From: Eupeodes corollae
Taxonomy: Eukaryota; Arthropoda; Insecta; Diptera; Syrphidae
DNA length: 64,000 bases
Assembly (NCBI RefSeq): GCF_945859685.1
Contig: NC_079147.1
Location: forward strand, 11,325,289-11,389,288
Reading direction: 5' to 3'
Under the pieces are notes generated by a model. The model worked only from the letters and a program-made list of their open reading frames with translations, did not search any database and was not told the origin of the DNA. A program made the translations under genes and the position numbers. Every line of letters starts with the position of its first letter. Positions within the stretch are counted from its first letter, which is position 1. Shown one piece after another: positions 1-8,915 of this stretch.

Positions 1-589
1 TTTAAAGCCATTAAGAATATCGGTATAAGCTTATATATTGTGTTGCTTTCGAGATAGAGTTTTAAACGATGACTAAAAGTCCAAACAGTAACAACAAATC
101 TGCACTGATGATTGTTTTGTCTACATCTGCAACGATGAATTTCTAGTCTCTTCGCAGTACTTAATTGACAGTGGCAATTTTAGAACCAAAGGTCTTGATA
201 GAAGTTTTATTTGCAGCAAATAGACGATATAAATCTAGCTTCTTTGAGTTGAAGAGTTGAAGAATATTACAATACAGATATTAAACGGGTCGATGAAATA
301 TTGTATATGGATTGATTTGTTATGAATTACAAAAATACGGTTGGATTTTAATGAGTAAACTTCGTGTACCGTTTTTGTTAAAAAGGAATCGAGTTTTCCT
401 CGACAGTTCTTTTATTAAACAAAGCCTAACAAATTTCTTAGCAAAGGAACCGAGCCGATGATGGTAGTAACAGAAATGATATTGCGTTTTGGTTTTGATT
501 CTTGAACTTGATTTGGATCGATTTCTTCGCTGTCAATTTTTCGGCGAATAATTCGTTTCAAAGAATCGTTTACTCGGTCTAAAAATCAA
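1..589. other. AT-rich stretch, no gene recognised
   Basis: I see no convincing reading frame or RNA gene. The right part (about 400-589) may be the degraded downstream continuation of the gag relic that follows, because basic-rich peptide can be read there on the minus strand, but stops interrupt it. Confidence 0.4.
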
Positions 590-900
590 ATATTTCGGTT
601 GTTGAGGATGTTGGTTTTGAAGATGTGAAATTAGAGAAAAAACATAACTTTCAACATTGTATCAGCAATCAATGTGCGCTTATTTAATTCAAATTCGGAA
701 ACAGAAACTAATGCACTAATGTTTTCAGGTAACCTTTCGAACCATAATGTTTTCATTAAATCGTAAGTTATGGTATAACCGGCTACATCGCCCATCTTGC
801 GCAGCAATTGTCATCACAGTATAAGATTTCCTTGACTAGTTTTGGAACCTTTCGGTGGTTCGAAAGCTTGATCTCTCTTACTAACCCATCCTTCAACGTT
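590..900 (-). pseudogene. Relic of an LTR-retrotransposon gag gene
   Basis: Reading the minus strand from about 805 down to 640 gives an uninterrupted peptide containing LMKTLWFERLPENISALVSV and then KRTLIADTM. The pattern 'leucine-rich, TLW..RLP.NI.A.LSV...L.K.A..AD' is characteristic of the capsid region of insect Ty3/Gypsy-type Gag proteins. The start of the domain upstream (about 810-900) can only be read in a shifted frame, and stops follow downstream of about 630, so this is dead. It is a different family from the intact element at 2765..8120, whose Gag lacks this peptide. No LTRs were found around it. Confidence 0.6.
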
Positions 901-1144
901 ACATAGTTTTTGAACAAGGAACATTGCGGAGAATGTGTGAATCAACCTTCAAATACTTCAGATCGAGTGTAAAAACCACTTAGTTAAACATTGTTTGGTC
1001 ACACGTAATTTAAAATCAAAGTTTAGATGTAATAATTTTAAAAGTAGCAAAGTAAAAGTTATAAAGTCAAAAAAAACCACATAGAATAATTAATAAATCG
1101 CCACACACTTCACATAAATTTTATATGAGCAAATTTTCAAGGTC

Positions 1145-1662
1145 ATGGAAACGCTGGTTAATTATCAACTAAAGAACTATCACAAAGATTGACACCTTCT
1201 TAATGACAGGCAGAACGGCTTTCACAGAAAAAGGTCTCATGGTTCATCTCACCGAACAGTGAATGAAATCTATACATCGTTTGGAAGAAAAAAAATGATT
1301 GCACTTGATATTTCAAAAGCATTTCATTGGGTCTGGCATTTTTCTTATCGAAATTGTGTGATTTCGATTTTAATGAATTCCCCTGTCATTGGATTAGTAA
1401 TAACTTTTAGGATAGTTCAGAACAAGAAGTATTGGATGGGCTTAAATCCGAAAACGCTGGTGTACCACAGGGCTCTGCTTTGTATCCACCCATTTTTCTT
1501 ATTTTTATTTATGATCAACCGTAATACCTGCGCTTCTAGGAATGTTTGTAAGTATATGTATACACTCAGTCATACTGTCAAGTACAGAGATTCGTTCCTA
1601 AGCCGTACTCTGCGAATGTGGAATGCCTTACCGCACTCTTTCTTTTCCAGCCATTGAATACT
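1145..1662 (+). mobile_element. LINE-A fragment (Jockey/CR1-like), internally deleted
   Basis: Translation in mixed frames shows reverse transcriptase pieces: METLVNYQLKNYHKD at the left, then MIALDISKAFHWVW (RT motif A, normally ending in a F-D-x-V pattern), then a degraded PQG.L.P motif B with LFLIF. It then jumps straight to the C-terminal signature VKYRDSFLSRTLRMWNALP, so the YADD region and thumb are missing. At least two frameshifts and stops are present. The same family recurs at 10680, 28930, 31741, 38955, 46184 and 50108. Confidence 0.7.
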
Positions 1663-2760
1663 AGTAATTTAAATTGTTTTCAAAAATTCTCTGAATCAAA
1701 TTTCAGAAAAATAGAGACTTTCAAAAAGTGCAAGCTATCAAAACTAAAATGTTGATACATTTATAACAATTTGTTATTAACTAGGCCCTACAATTCTTTA
1801 TATTCCACGAAAGCTCTGGGTATACGAAGTTCTAAGAAAGCGTAGGAAATCAGTTCGACTTAAAGTTTTCGTAAGTACATAATAGATTTTTGTCGGAACT
1901 GGGTTCAAAGTCTGTAACTTATTGTTTAATTTTGTTGGAAATTTAAGGTTATCATTCCTAAAAACGAAAACTAAAAAAGCTTTTAATTCTGTTTTTTTTT
2001 TTTTTGAAAGATAAACCAACACCATTCCTTTCTCCTGTTTCTAACTCTTTCACTTATAAGAAAGTTACAACGTATAACAACTTCAACTTTTGAATCTTTC
2101 CTAAACCATATAACTCTCCTAAACTCCCTTAACAATGAAAAAAAAGGAATCCAATGAGGATCTAATTAGAGAAGAGTTTGTGTTTTTTGTTTATCGAATC
2201 ATCAAAAACACATGGTACTGACGTGGTTTTAACTCACCAACTAAAAACAACACGAAGTGAAATCTTCTAGATGCATTTGTTTTTCCCTAAACTTCATTAT
2301 TTCATTATAAAACATTGTAACGGTCAACTTTTATAATTGGGTTTCACTACAGCATCAAAAACACCAAAAAAAAATAGATCCTGTTGCAACTATAACTTTC
2401 TACAGCTCATTGAAATGATTTCCACAGAAGTTTCGAGAAGTTTCGGGAACACAAAGCTTTTCCATGTTCTGTGGCGGAAATACCAAGAACACAGTGTGAA
2501 AAAGTTTTACAAATTCGACGACGACGATATTCCATCAAAAACTTCCCATATCTAGATTCAAATAGGTGCATAAAAACATAGATAGATCTATGGGATATGA
2601 GGAGCCACTCTTTGGTTGATGACAGTTTTTGTAACTCCATTTGTACCGCAAAATACAAGAGTTACCTTGGAAGCAAGTTTCAATTTGAATGTTCTGTTGT
2701 TTTCGCCATCATTGACGAAGAATATGATAGCGACAGTAGGGGGTGGGGGTGGGGGCATTA
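1663..2760. other. AT-rich spacer, no gene recognised
   Basis: Short overlapping frames on both strands have no recognisable motif. A run of T lies near 1990-2004 and a G-rich tract near 2739-2755 directly before the LTR element. Nothing else stands out. Confidence 0.4.
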
Positions 2761-2764
2761 TGTA
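2761..2764. repeat. Target-site duplication of the Ty3/Gypsy element (left copy; right copy 8121-8124)
   Basis: TGTA stands directly before the first LTR base and again directly after the last LTR base at 8121-8124. Four-base duplications are usual for Ty3/Gypsy integrases of insects. The intact duplication shows that this is an original insertion and not a recombined copy. Confidence 0.85.
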
Positions 2765-3050
2765 TGTGGGGTTCAAGCTCCTATTATCTAGGGGTTTCTT
2801 TATTTACTTAGATAAAATATTAATTTATATTTAATAAAACTACAAACAACAGAGCAAAACTTTTACACGTCTAGTCCTCTTGGCGGATCGATTTCGAATG
2901 AATGACGATTCCTTCTGTTCTCTCCTGCTGACTATAATAAGGAAGGGATAGAAATAGAAGGGACGCTAGTTCTCTTTTGTCATGTCTGTCCGTTCTGTCT
3001 CGTTCGTCTGTTGGCGTAGGGTAATGCGCCAAGGTTTGGCCAATCCCACA
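2765..3050 (-). repeat. 3' LTR of the Ty3/Gypsy element
   Basis: Read on the minus strand, the LTR begins TGTGGGATTGG and ends CCCCACA, so it has the usual TG...CA boundaries with a short terminal inverted repeat (TGTGGG/CCCACA). It is the same length as, and identical to, the copy at 7835-8120. Confidence 0.95.
2799..2804 (-). terminator. Polyadenylation signal AATAAA in the 3' LTR
   Basis: On the minus strand AATAAA occurs about 35 bases before the end of the LTR. This is the expected place for 3'-end formation of the genomic RNA. The same hexamer also exists in the 5' LTR at 7869-7874. Confidence 0.6.
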
Positions 3051-3065
3051 TCCGGCTGTCCTGAC
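3051..3065 (-). other. Possible polypurine tract before the 3' LTR
   Basis: Between the gag-pol stop and the 3' LTR the minus strand reads GTCAGGACAGCCGGA. It is only moderately purine-rich but is the only sequence available for plus-strand priming, since the LTR starts at once. It is weak compared with typical tracts. Confidence 0.35.
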
Positions 3066-6000
3066 TTATTCATCCGCCCCGGATGAACCACTGCATCGCT
3101 TCATAAATTCCGCCACTGTAGTTGTCCTAATTGGCCCTTCTCGGTTCCCGACCTTCTCGACATCATAACGTCCATGTTTTAACAACTTCATGATCTTATA
3201 TGGTCCCAAAAACTTCGGCCTTAGCTTCATGCTTGTACCAAACTGTGTACGTTTGATGGCTACTAAGTCACCTAACTTATATTGAGGCGCAACAACTCGT
3301 TTATTGTCGTATGACCTCCGGTTCTCCTTCTGAATAGCCTCTATATTTTGCCTCGCTGTCTCCCTCACTTCGTCACGCTCGGTGTCCAACTCTATCATGA
3401 CCTCATCTTCTAAAATTGTCCTTAAAATTGGATAGTCCGGAATCCTCATTTCCAAGCCTGTCAGTATCCTAAACGGACTGACTTTGGTACTTCTCGGCGG
3501 TGTATTGTTCAACACTTGTTGTACCTTATCAACGTGTTTATACCAATTGCTAGGACTATCGACACATGCTTTGGCTAACATCGAGACGACAATCTTATGG
3601 ACCCGTTCCACCTGTCCATTACCTCTCGGAACTCCAGTCGCTATTAGTAAATGCTGTACACCTTGACTCGTGCAATACTCTTGGAAAGCTGTTGAGGTAA
3701 AAGCAGTACCTCTGTCCGAGATTATTCTCCTTGGGTTTCCGAAGACTGTTGACTGTTTCTGTAGCCTATCAATCACCTCAACTGAACCTGTACTTTTCAC
3801 TGGATAAAGCCAAGTGAATTTCGAGAACGCATCTACGACTACAAGCAAATGATTGTATTGCTTGTGGGTTGCTTCCATAGGTCCAACATGATCCACATGG
3901 TACGTCCCTAAGGGAGAGTGTTCCTTATTGATTGGTGTCAATAAACCCTCTTTCTTCCCCGTTTTCGCCTCTATCACGATGCACTTTACACAACTTCTTA
4001 CTACCTCACCTGTTTTCTTTGCCAATCCAGGTACGTAAAAGTCTCGCTCTACCAAATCCATAGTTTTTCTCGTGGCAAAATGGCCTTGTTGGTGAGCCAA
4101 GCTAATAATCTCCCGCTCCATTGAAGACGGCACAACAATCAATTCCTTTGTCGGGTCTTTGTACACTACATCGGACTTCATGTAGTAATCTTCATAATCA
4201 CTCGTCTCCAAGATCTTCTTAATAGCTCGAATCCATCTATCCTCTGACTGAGCTTCTTTGATACGGTGGTTAATTGACTCATCGACCAACATACACCAGA
4301 CTCTACTTAAAGCATCGACATGCTTCATCTTCGTCGAAGACCTATGCTCGATAACATAGTTGAAATCTTGCAAAAATAGCGCCCAACGAGAGACTCTCAC
4401 TGGTACATCATTTTTCTTCATCGTCATTGCAAAGGCATTGCAATCCGTCACGATCTTAATCTTGATTCCCAACACGTAAACACGCCACTTTTTCAAAGCC
4501 TCAATTATGGCAAGCACCTCCAGTTCGTAGGAGTGTAGCTTCTCCTCGGTTGGTGTTGTTTTCCGACTCATGTACTGCGTAGGATGGAACTCTTGATCTT
4601 CTGTGTCTTGTTGCAACAACACTGCACCGTACCCGTACATACAAGCATCCGTATGAATCTCTGTTGTTGCTTTGGGGTTGAAGAGCTTCAATACCGGCGA
4701 CCTAATCAATGCCTCCTTCAATTGTTCGAACGCAACTAATTGCTCGACATCCATCTTGAATTCACGGTTCTTCTTCATCATATCGGACAACGGTTTAGCT
4801 ATCAAAGCGTACTCCTTGACAAATCTCCTAAAATATGACGTCAAACCAAGGAAACGTTGGAGCGACTTCTGGTTGAGTGGGATAGGAAATTCTCTGATTG
4901 CCTTCGTTTTCTCCGCAGATGGCTGTAAGTTGTTGCCCTCTATTATGTACCCCAAAAATTCAATCCTTTTCTTCAAGAACTTACATTTTTTCCATCGGAT
5001 CTGCATACCGTTTACGAACGTGACCTCCAAAACTTTTGCTAATTTCTCCAGGCCTTCTTTCTCGTTCGCCGCAGGGATAATGATATCGTCCATGTACACG
5101 ATTACCACCTTATCACGAATGAGAGGTCTCAACACTGCCGAGACATATCGGCAGAACACGGCTGGAGAATTGGAAATACCAAAGGGAACGTACTTAAACT
5201 CGAATTGTCCATGATGGGTTACAAACGAAGTGTACTTCCTGGAATCCTTCTCAACAGGTACGTGAAAAAATCCGTTGCTCAAGTCCAATGTCGTGAACAC
5301 GTGAGCACCTTGTAACTGATCAATGACATCATCAATCAACGGCATTGGAAAATTGTCTCGCACAATCTTCTCGTTCAGCTTGCGATAGTCACAGCAGAGG
5401 CGTTTGGTTCCATCCTTCTTCTGGACTAACACAACTGGCGCTGCGTACTCAGAGGAACTAGGTTGTACAATCCCGTCCCTCATCCATTCTGATACTTGCT
5501 GCTCAACAAATTGTTGATCACAGTACGGCAACCTCCTCGGTCTCATGTTTACCGGAACATCATCCGTTAGCGTTAGTCGCATCTCCACTGGTGACGACCT
5601 ACACCTCTTAGGTGCGTAACTCTCGAGCATCTTCTTCAATTGCTCTCCGTCCTCGTGCGCCAGATGTCCCACATCCACTACATCATCATCGCGAACAAAA
5701 TCTTTATCTCCAGCTGACAGGCAAACAGTTCCCAATTCCGAGAGCAATTCATTGATTGCTAACGAATCATCATCTACATCACCATCTACTACGACGTGAC
5801 CACAACCACTCTGACCCTGTACCTCCGACCCTTGGCATGTAACACCCTCATCAGTCCTGTACTCCCGGTCCTTGTTGCATTTTACACCTCTAGTTCGGCC
5901 TCTACACGCTGCCCTGCCAACACTCGCAACTACTGTTACCACCGCCTTGTTTTCAGACCTAACGTCCACAATCGGCATCGATTCATTGCTACGCGATTTT

Positions 6001-7331
6001 TGCGACCCTTTTTTAGTGAAAAATGCCGCCCCTTCTATGATGTGAACATCTACTTCCTTCAGCACCTCATTACCTATGACCGCTGAATACGGGATATCAC
6101 CCTCTCTCACCACATGGAAAACTAACGACAAGCTCAACTCATCTACTACCACCTTCGCCTCGAAACAACCTAATGTGATAATTTGTTTCTGCCCCAGCCC
6201 AGTTAAACGCTTCTTCTTTGTAGCTAACTCAACACCAGTTAATAACAACAAACTGTCATACCGCAACAAATTCAGGTCACTACCCGTATCAAACAATGTT
6301 GACAAACTCTGGCCATTCATCACGACATCTTTAAATATTCTGTTGCAATCGAGTGCCAACAAAATTGGAACTTCAGGGACTTCCTCCGCGCCTACTGTTA
6401 ATGCAGTATGTGCTCGGGTTTCCTTTTGCTCATCCCGTCGTCCTCCGCGACCCTTTTCCTTGCATTCTCTCGACATATGTCCTGCCTGACCACACCTATA
6501 ACATCTTATATCTCTCTTCATAGGACAATCTCTAGCTACGTGAGTTGGTTCTGAACACTTGTAGCATTTCTTTTCAAGCTGCTCCTGCTTGACGGCCGCG
6601 CTTGGCGATGCCACCGGACCTCTGGAACTAGATGGACCACGTACCTTCTCGTATATCGACATCTGGGATTTCAGTTGCGCTATCGTTGACGCTTGATAGA
6701 GGATTGTTTTGTTCTGCCTAGTGTCTGGGATTCCTTCGACAAAATAATCGATCAGACTTTCATCGTCCAATTCGATGCTTTTACCTATCTCGATGAGGTT
6801 GTACAAATATTCCCTGAGTGATTCCGAACTCTTCTTCCTTCGCGTTCGTAACATTCGGTGTACTTCCGCAGAGCAAATACTCTCACCAAACTCATCCTTC
6901 AAGGCTTTTCTTAGAGCTGCCCAATTCTTTATATTTTTTTCGCTACGTATAAAGAGCTTAGCGGCACCTTTTAATAATTGCTTCGCGAATATAAATTTTT
7001 GGACCTCGTCCCAGCCTACAGTTGTCGCGTTTTCTTCAAAATCGCGTACCCAGTCGGACACTTTTGGATAACCAACGCCATCAAATGTCGAGAGGGAGTC
7101 TTCGATATCGCGAAGAGTAAAACATCTCCCTCTGTATTGTACGCTTTCTGAAACACGGGCGGACTCGAAGCTATTGTTCGCCTCTTCATCGTCATGCATT
7201 AAGCCAAGATGCTGGAGTAGCCGCTCCTGTAGCACCCCCTTTACCCCAGTCCTGTCTAATCCCAATTCGTCCAACTTTCCCCTTAATTCACTAACTGTCA
7301 GTCCCAAAATAGCTACCCTTTCCATTTCCAT
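3066..7331 (-). CDS. Gag-Pol polyprotein of the Ty3/Gypsy element, 1421 aa
   Basis: One uninterrupted frame encodes all proteins for particle formation, reverse transcription and integration. Visible in order: a SAP-like helix-turn-helix segment (residues about 8-43, LTVSELRGKLDELGL...G.K..L..RL); a Gag capsid region (about 85-230); two CCHC zinc knuckles (C256, C259, H264, C269 and C277, C280, H285, C290); an aspartic protease with DTG at 348-350; reverse transcriptase with D683 and YMDD at 746-749; RNase H with D895, E936 and D963; integrase with an HHCC zinc finger (H1080, H1084, C1114, C1117) and a catalytic triad D1147, D1206, E1242, i.e. DD35E; and a C-terminal GPY module (1376-1378). 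No chromodomain or envelope is seen. Gag and Pol share one frame, so no frameshift signal is needed. The stop is TAA. The start is the first ATG of the frame; a second ATG lies two codons later. All catalytic residues are present, so the product looks functional. Confidence 0.95.
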   Translation of the reverse strand: MEMERVAILGLTVSELRGKLDELGLDRTGVKGVLQERLLQHLGLMHDDEEANNSFESARVSESVQYRGRCFTLRDIEDSLSTFDGVGYPKVSDWVRDFEENATTVGWDEVQKFIFAKQLLKGAAKLFIRSEKNIKNWAALRKALKDEFGESICSAEVHRMLRTRRKKSSESLREYLYNLIEIGKSIELDDESLIDYFVEGIPDTRQNKTILYQASTIAQLKSQMSIYEKVRGPSSSRGPVASPSAAVKQEQLEKKCYKCSEPTHVARDCPMKRDIRCYRCGQAGHMSRECKEKGRGGRRDEQKETRAHTALTVGAEEVPEVPILLALDCNRIFKDVVMNGQSLSTLFDTGSDLNLLRYDSLLLLTGVELATKKKRLTGLGQKQIITLGCFEAKVVVDELSLSLVFHVVREGDIPYSAVIGNEVLKEVDVHIIEGAAFFTKKGSQKSRSNESMPIVDVRSENKAVVTVVASVGRAACRGRTRGVKCNKDREYRTDEGVTCQGSEVQGQSGCGHVVVDGDVDDDSLAINELLSELGTVCLSAGDKDFVRDDDVVDVGHLAHEDGEQLKKMLESYAPKRCRSSPVEMRLTLTDDVPVNMRPRRLPYCDQQFVEQQVSEWMRDGIVQPSSSEYAAPVVLVQKKDGTKRLCCDYRKLNEKIVRDNFPMPLIDDVIDQLQGAHVFTTLDLSNGFFHVPVEKDSRKYTSFVTHHGQFEFKYVPFGISNSPAVFCRYVSAVLRPLIRDKVVIVYMDDIIIPAANEKEGLEKLAKVLEVTFVNGMQIRWKKCKFLKKRIEFLGYIIEGNNLQPSAEKTKAIREFPIPLNQKSLQRFLGLTSYFRRFVKEYALIAKPLSDMMKKNREFKMDVEQLVAFEQLKEALIRSPVLKLFNPKATTEIHTDACMYGYGAVLLQQDTEDQEFHPTQYMSRKTTPTEEKLHSYELEVLAIIEALKKWRVYVLGIKIKIVTDCNAFAMTMKKNDVPVRVSRWALFLQDFNYVIEHRSSTKMKHVDALSRVWCMLVDESINHRIKEAQSEDRWIRAIKKILETSDYEDYYMKSDVVYKDPTKELIVVPSSMEREIISLAHQQGHFATRKTMDLVERDFYVPGLAKKTGEVVRSCVKCIVIEAKTGKKEGLLTPINKEHSPLGTYHVDHVGPMEATHKQYNHLLVVVDAFSKFTWLYPVKSTGSVEVIDRLQKQSTVFGNPRRIISDRGTAFTSTAFQEYCTSQGVQHLLIATGVPRGNGQVERVHKIVVSMLAKACVDSPSNWYKHVDKVQQVLNNTPPRSTKVSPFRILTGLEMRIPDYPILRTILEDEVMIELDTERDEVRETARQNIEAIQKENRRSYDNKRVVAPQYKLGDLVAIKRTQFGTSMKLRPKFLGPYKIMKLLKHGRYDVEKVGNREGPIRTTTVAEFMKRCSGSSGADE

Positions 7332-7834
7332 ACCTTACGATCAAATTCAATACTATACTGTTTTTATATATTTTCTATTTTCCCCACGTTAACTGTCAGC
7401 AAGAAGAGAATAAAAAAAGAAAGAAAGAATCGTCACTCACCCTTACAATACAAATTTTCTTCTACACGCTGCAACCAGCTACCAGCATTCCAGCAACAAC
7501 AAGGGTCTTCTTCTTTTTATTCCGCTTCTCTTCTCTTCTTCGCTTTCGTTTCTTTTCTTCGTGTTGCACACCGTTGGAGCAAACGACAGCAAAACAAGTC
7601 GCAGCAGGTTTGCTTTTCGTCGATGCCCTTTATTTACTTCTTTTTTGTTGTAAAGAATAAAAATTCGCTACGGTTTAGCTTCTCCTTCTGGAGTATATAG
7701 CGAGATTGGCTTCTTCGCTATACACACAGACACACACGCCGATGCGCTTTGGTGGTTAATTTTTGTATTTGATCGTTTTTGGAATTTAACTTTACTAACG
7801 AAGCACTTAGCACTTCCCGGTCGAGCTCCCAATC
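7332..7834 (-). other. Leader of the Ty3/Gypsy element with candidate primer-binding site
   Basis: This 503-bp untranslated leader lies between the 5' LTR and gag-pol. Directly after the LTR the minus strand reads GATTGGGAGCTCGACCGGGA (7834 down to 7815). A tRNA primer site normally starts TGG, which occurs here three bases in from the LTR, so TGGGAGCTCGACC is the candidate. I could not match it to a specific tRNA. The rest is CT/AG-rich low-complexity sequence with TTC-type repeats near 7500-7560. Confidence 0.55.
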
Positions 7835-8120
7835 TGTGGGGTTCAAGCTCCTATTATCTAGGGGTTTCTTTATTTACTTAGATAAAATATTAATTTATAT
7901 TTAATAAAACTACAAACAACAGAGCAAAACTTTTACACGTCTAGTCCTCTTGGCGGATCGATTTCGAATGAATGACGATTCCTTCTGTTCTCTCCTGCTG
8001 ACTATAATAAGGAAGGGATAGAAATAGAAGGGACGCTAGTTCTCTTTTGTCATGTCTGTCCGTTCTGTCTCGTTCGTCTGTTGGCGTAGGGTAATGCGCC
8101 AAGGTTTGGCCAATCCCACA
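7835..8120 (-). promoter_or_regulatory. 5' LTR of the Ty3/Gypsy element (promoter LTR)
   Basis: This is the upstream LTR relative to gag-pol, so it should carry the promoter. On the minus strand a TTATTATAGTCAGC stretch near 7999-8012 combines a TATA-like and an initiator-like sequence. The start-site position is inferred. The LTR is identical to 2765-3050. Confidence 0.9.
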
Positions 8121-8124
8121 TGTA

Positions 8125-8588
8125 TGTGAAAGCAAACAGCTCAAAAGATACTTTGTCTCTAAAACTTCAGCAGGTTGTCAGCAAAACGTATATAATCACC
8201 ACCGAATGATGTCCTCCAATTCCCCATCAGCAGCATGTCTTCACAAAGAAGTCGCGAAAACATGATTTTCCATTAGAGCTTAGGTATCTCCATCACACGA
8301 CTCGACTCGACATCGATGTTTTGCTCGCTATATACCTACTCCTGTCGTCATCGTCCTTTCCGAACAAGTTGTCAAGTGGCACACTATCTCCATCCAAGTA
8401 GCGAGTATGGTGCAACAACTGCAACATGATGGGTGGAGGGGTGCTTCTACAGAGTATAGCAAAGTTCTTTTGTCTTTAGCTTCGCACTGCGATACCTCAA
8501 GTGTCATATTCGTTGTGAAACGGAAAACAATGAAAATTTCCTGTTCCGCTGAGCTGGCATCATATATCTCGTCTTTGGAGGAATATAG
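8125..8588. other. Moderate-GC stretch next to the LTR element, no assigned gene
   Basis: Base composition is richer in GC than the surroundings. Frames of about 100 codons exist on both strands (8407-8715 plus, 8328-8633 minus), but neither has a recognised motif and they overlap each other. This could be the upstream part of the candidate exon that follows. Confidence 0.3.
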
Positions 8589-8870
8589 TACCCGTGTGTA
8601 CTCGACACCGCAAGCCGCAATGACGGTCCACATTCCGCGAGGGTCTATTGCTCTACCACCCTCCTCAACAATGCATCAGCACTATACGATGTCAATAATG
8701 AAGCCAATGAACTAAAAAAGGTATCCCTACAGTTTGAGGGTAGTTTTCTGTCATTGAACCAGCCACCGAGAATAGAGGACCCAGAGATAAAGCAAAACGT
8801 GCCATTAGACCCCCAACTTTATGGTGAAGCATCCAACGACAGCAACATCACCATCACCTCCATCCGCTAA
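8589..8870 (+). CDS. Possible host coding exon, C-terminal part of an unknown protein
   Basis: In one plus-strand frame 93 codons are open up to TAA at 8868-8870, with balanced composition rather than the Lys/Asn/Ile/Phe bias of random AT-rich frames. The C-terminal part reads LLNNASALYDVNNEANELKK, then an acidic/proline stretch with NQPPRIEDPEIKQNVPLD, then ASNDSNITITSIR. I do not recognise the protein. The frame has no convincing start: an in-frame stop lies at 8586-8588, so translation would have to enter by splicing. A strong 3' splice-site-like sequence follows at 8891-8915, so the true exon might instead end at a GT inside this frame, for example GTGAAG at 8823. It could equally be a remnant or chance. 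Confidence 0.3.
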   Translation, partial: YPCVLDTASRNDGPHSARVYCSTTLLNNASALYDVNNEANELKKVSLQFEGSFLSLNQPPRIEDPEIKQNVPLDPQLYGEASNDSNITITSIR

Positions 8871-8890
8871 ATGAAAGATGAAAAATCATC

Positions 8891-8915
8891 TCGTTTTTTT
8901 GTTTTCGTTTTGCAG
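8891..8915 (+). other. Possible 3' splice site (polypyrimidine tract and CAG)
   Basis: A T/C-rich run (TCGTTTTTTTGTTTTCG...) ends in TTTTGCAG at 8915, followed by TTCACAG. It fits an insect intron acceptor and lies 45 bases past the stop of the candidate exon 8589-8870. Downstream, short open frames of 13-24 codons could be a last exon. This is inferred from motif only. Confidence 0.3.

Larger units (their letters stand above)
2765..8120 (-). mobile_element. Complete Ty3/Gypsy LTR retrotransposon
   Basis: This 5356-bp element has two 286-bp LTRs that I read as identical base for base, a 4-bp target duplication, a leader of about 500 bp and a single open gag-pol frame with no stop or frameshift. 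The domain order protease, RT, RNase H, integrase places it in Ty3/Gypsy (Metaviridae type), not Copia. No third frame for an envelope protein exists between pol and the 3' LTR, where only 15 bp separate the stop codon from the LTR. The RNase H and connection region resembles the mdg3/Micropia side of the insect Gypsy tree, but this clade call is an inference. Identical LTRs imply a very recent insertion, so the copy may still be active. Confidence 0.95.

Noticed and set aside
2737..2757. G-quadruplex or regulatory G tract before the LTR element
   Set aside because: A single short G-rich run beside the insertion site; no repeated pattern to support function.
4672..6489. Open frames of 96-180 codons on the plus strand across the LTR element
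   Set aside because: They lie antisense to gag-pol, have no motif, and follow from the base composition of a conserved coding strand.
8328..8633. 101-codon Cys-rich frame on the minus strand
   Set aside because: Overlaps a plus-strand frame of the same length; Cys spacing fits no known domain; no signal peptide.
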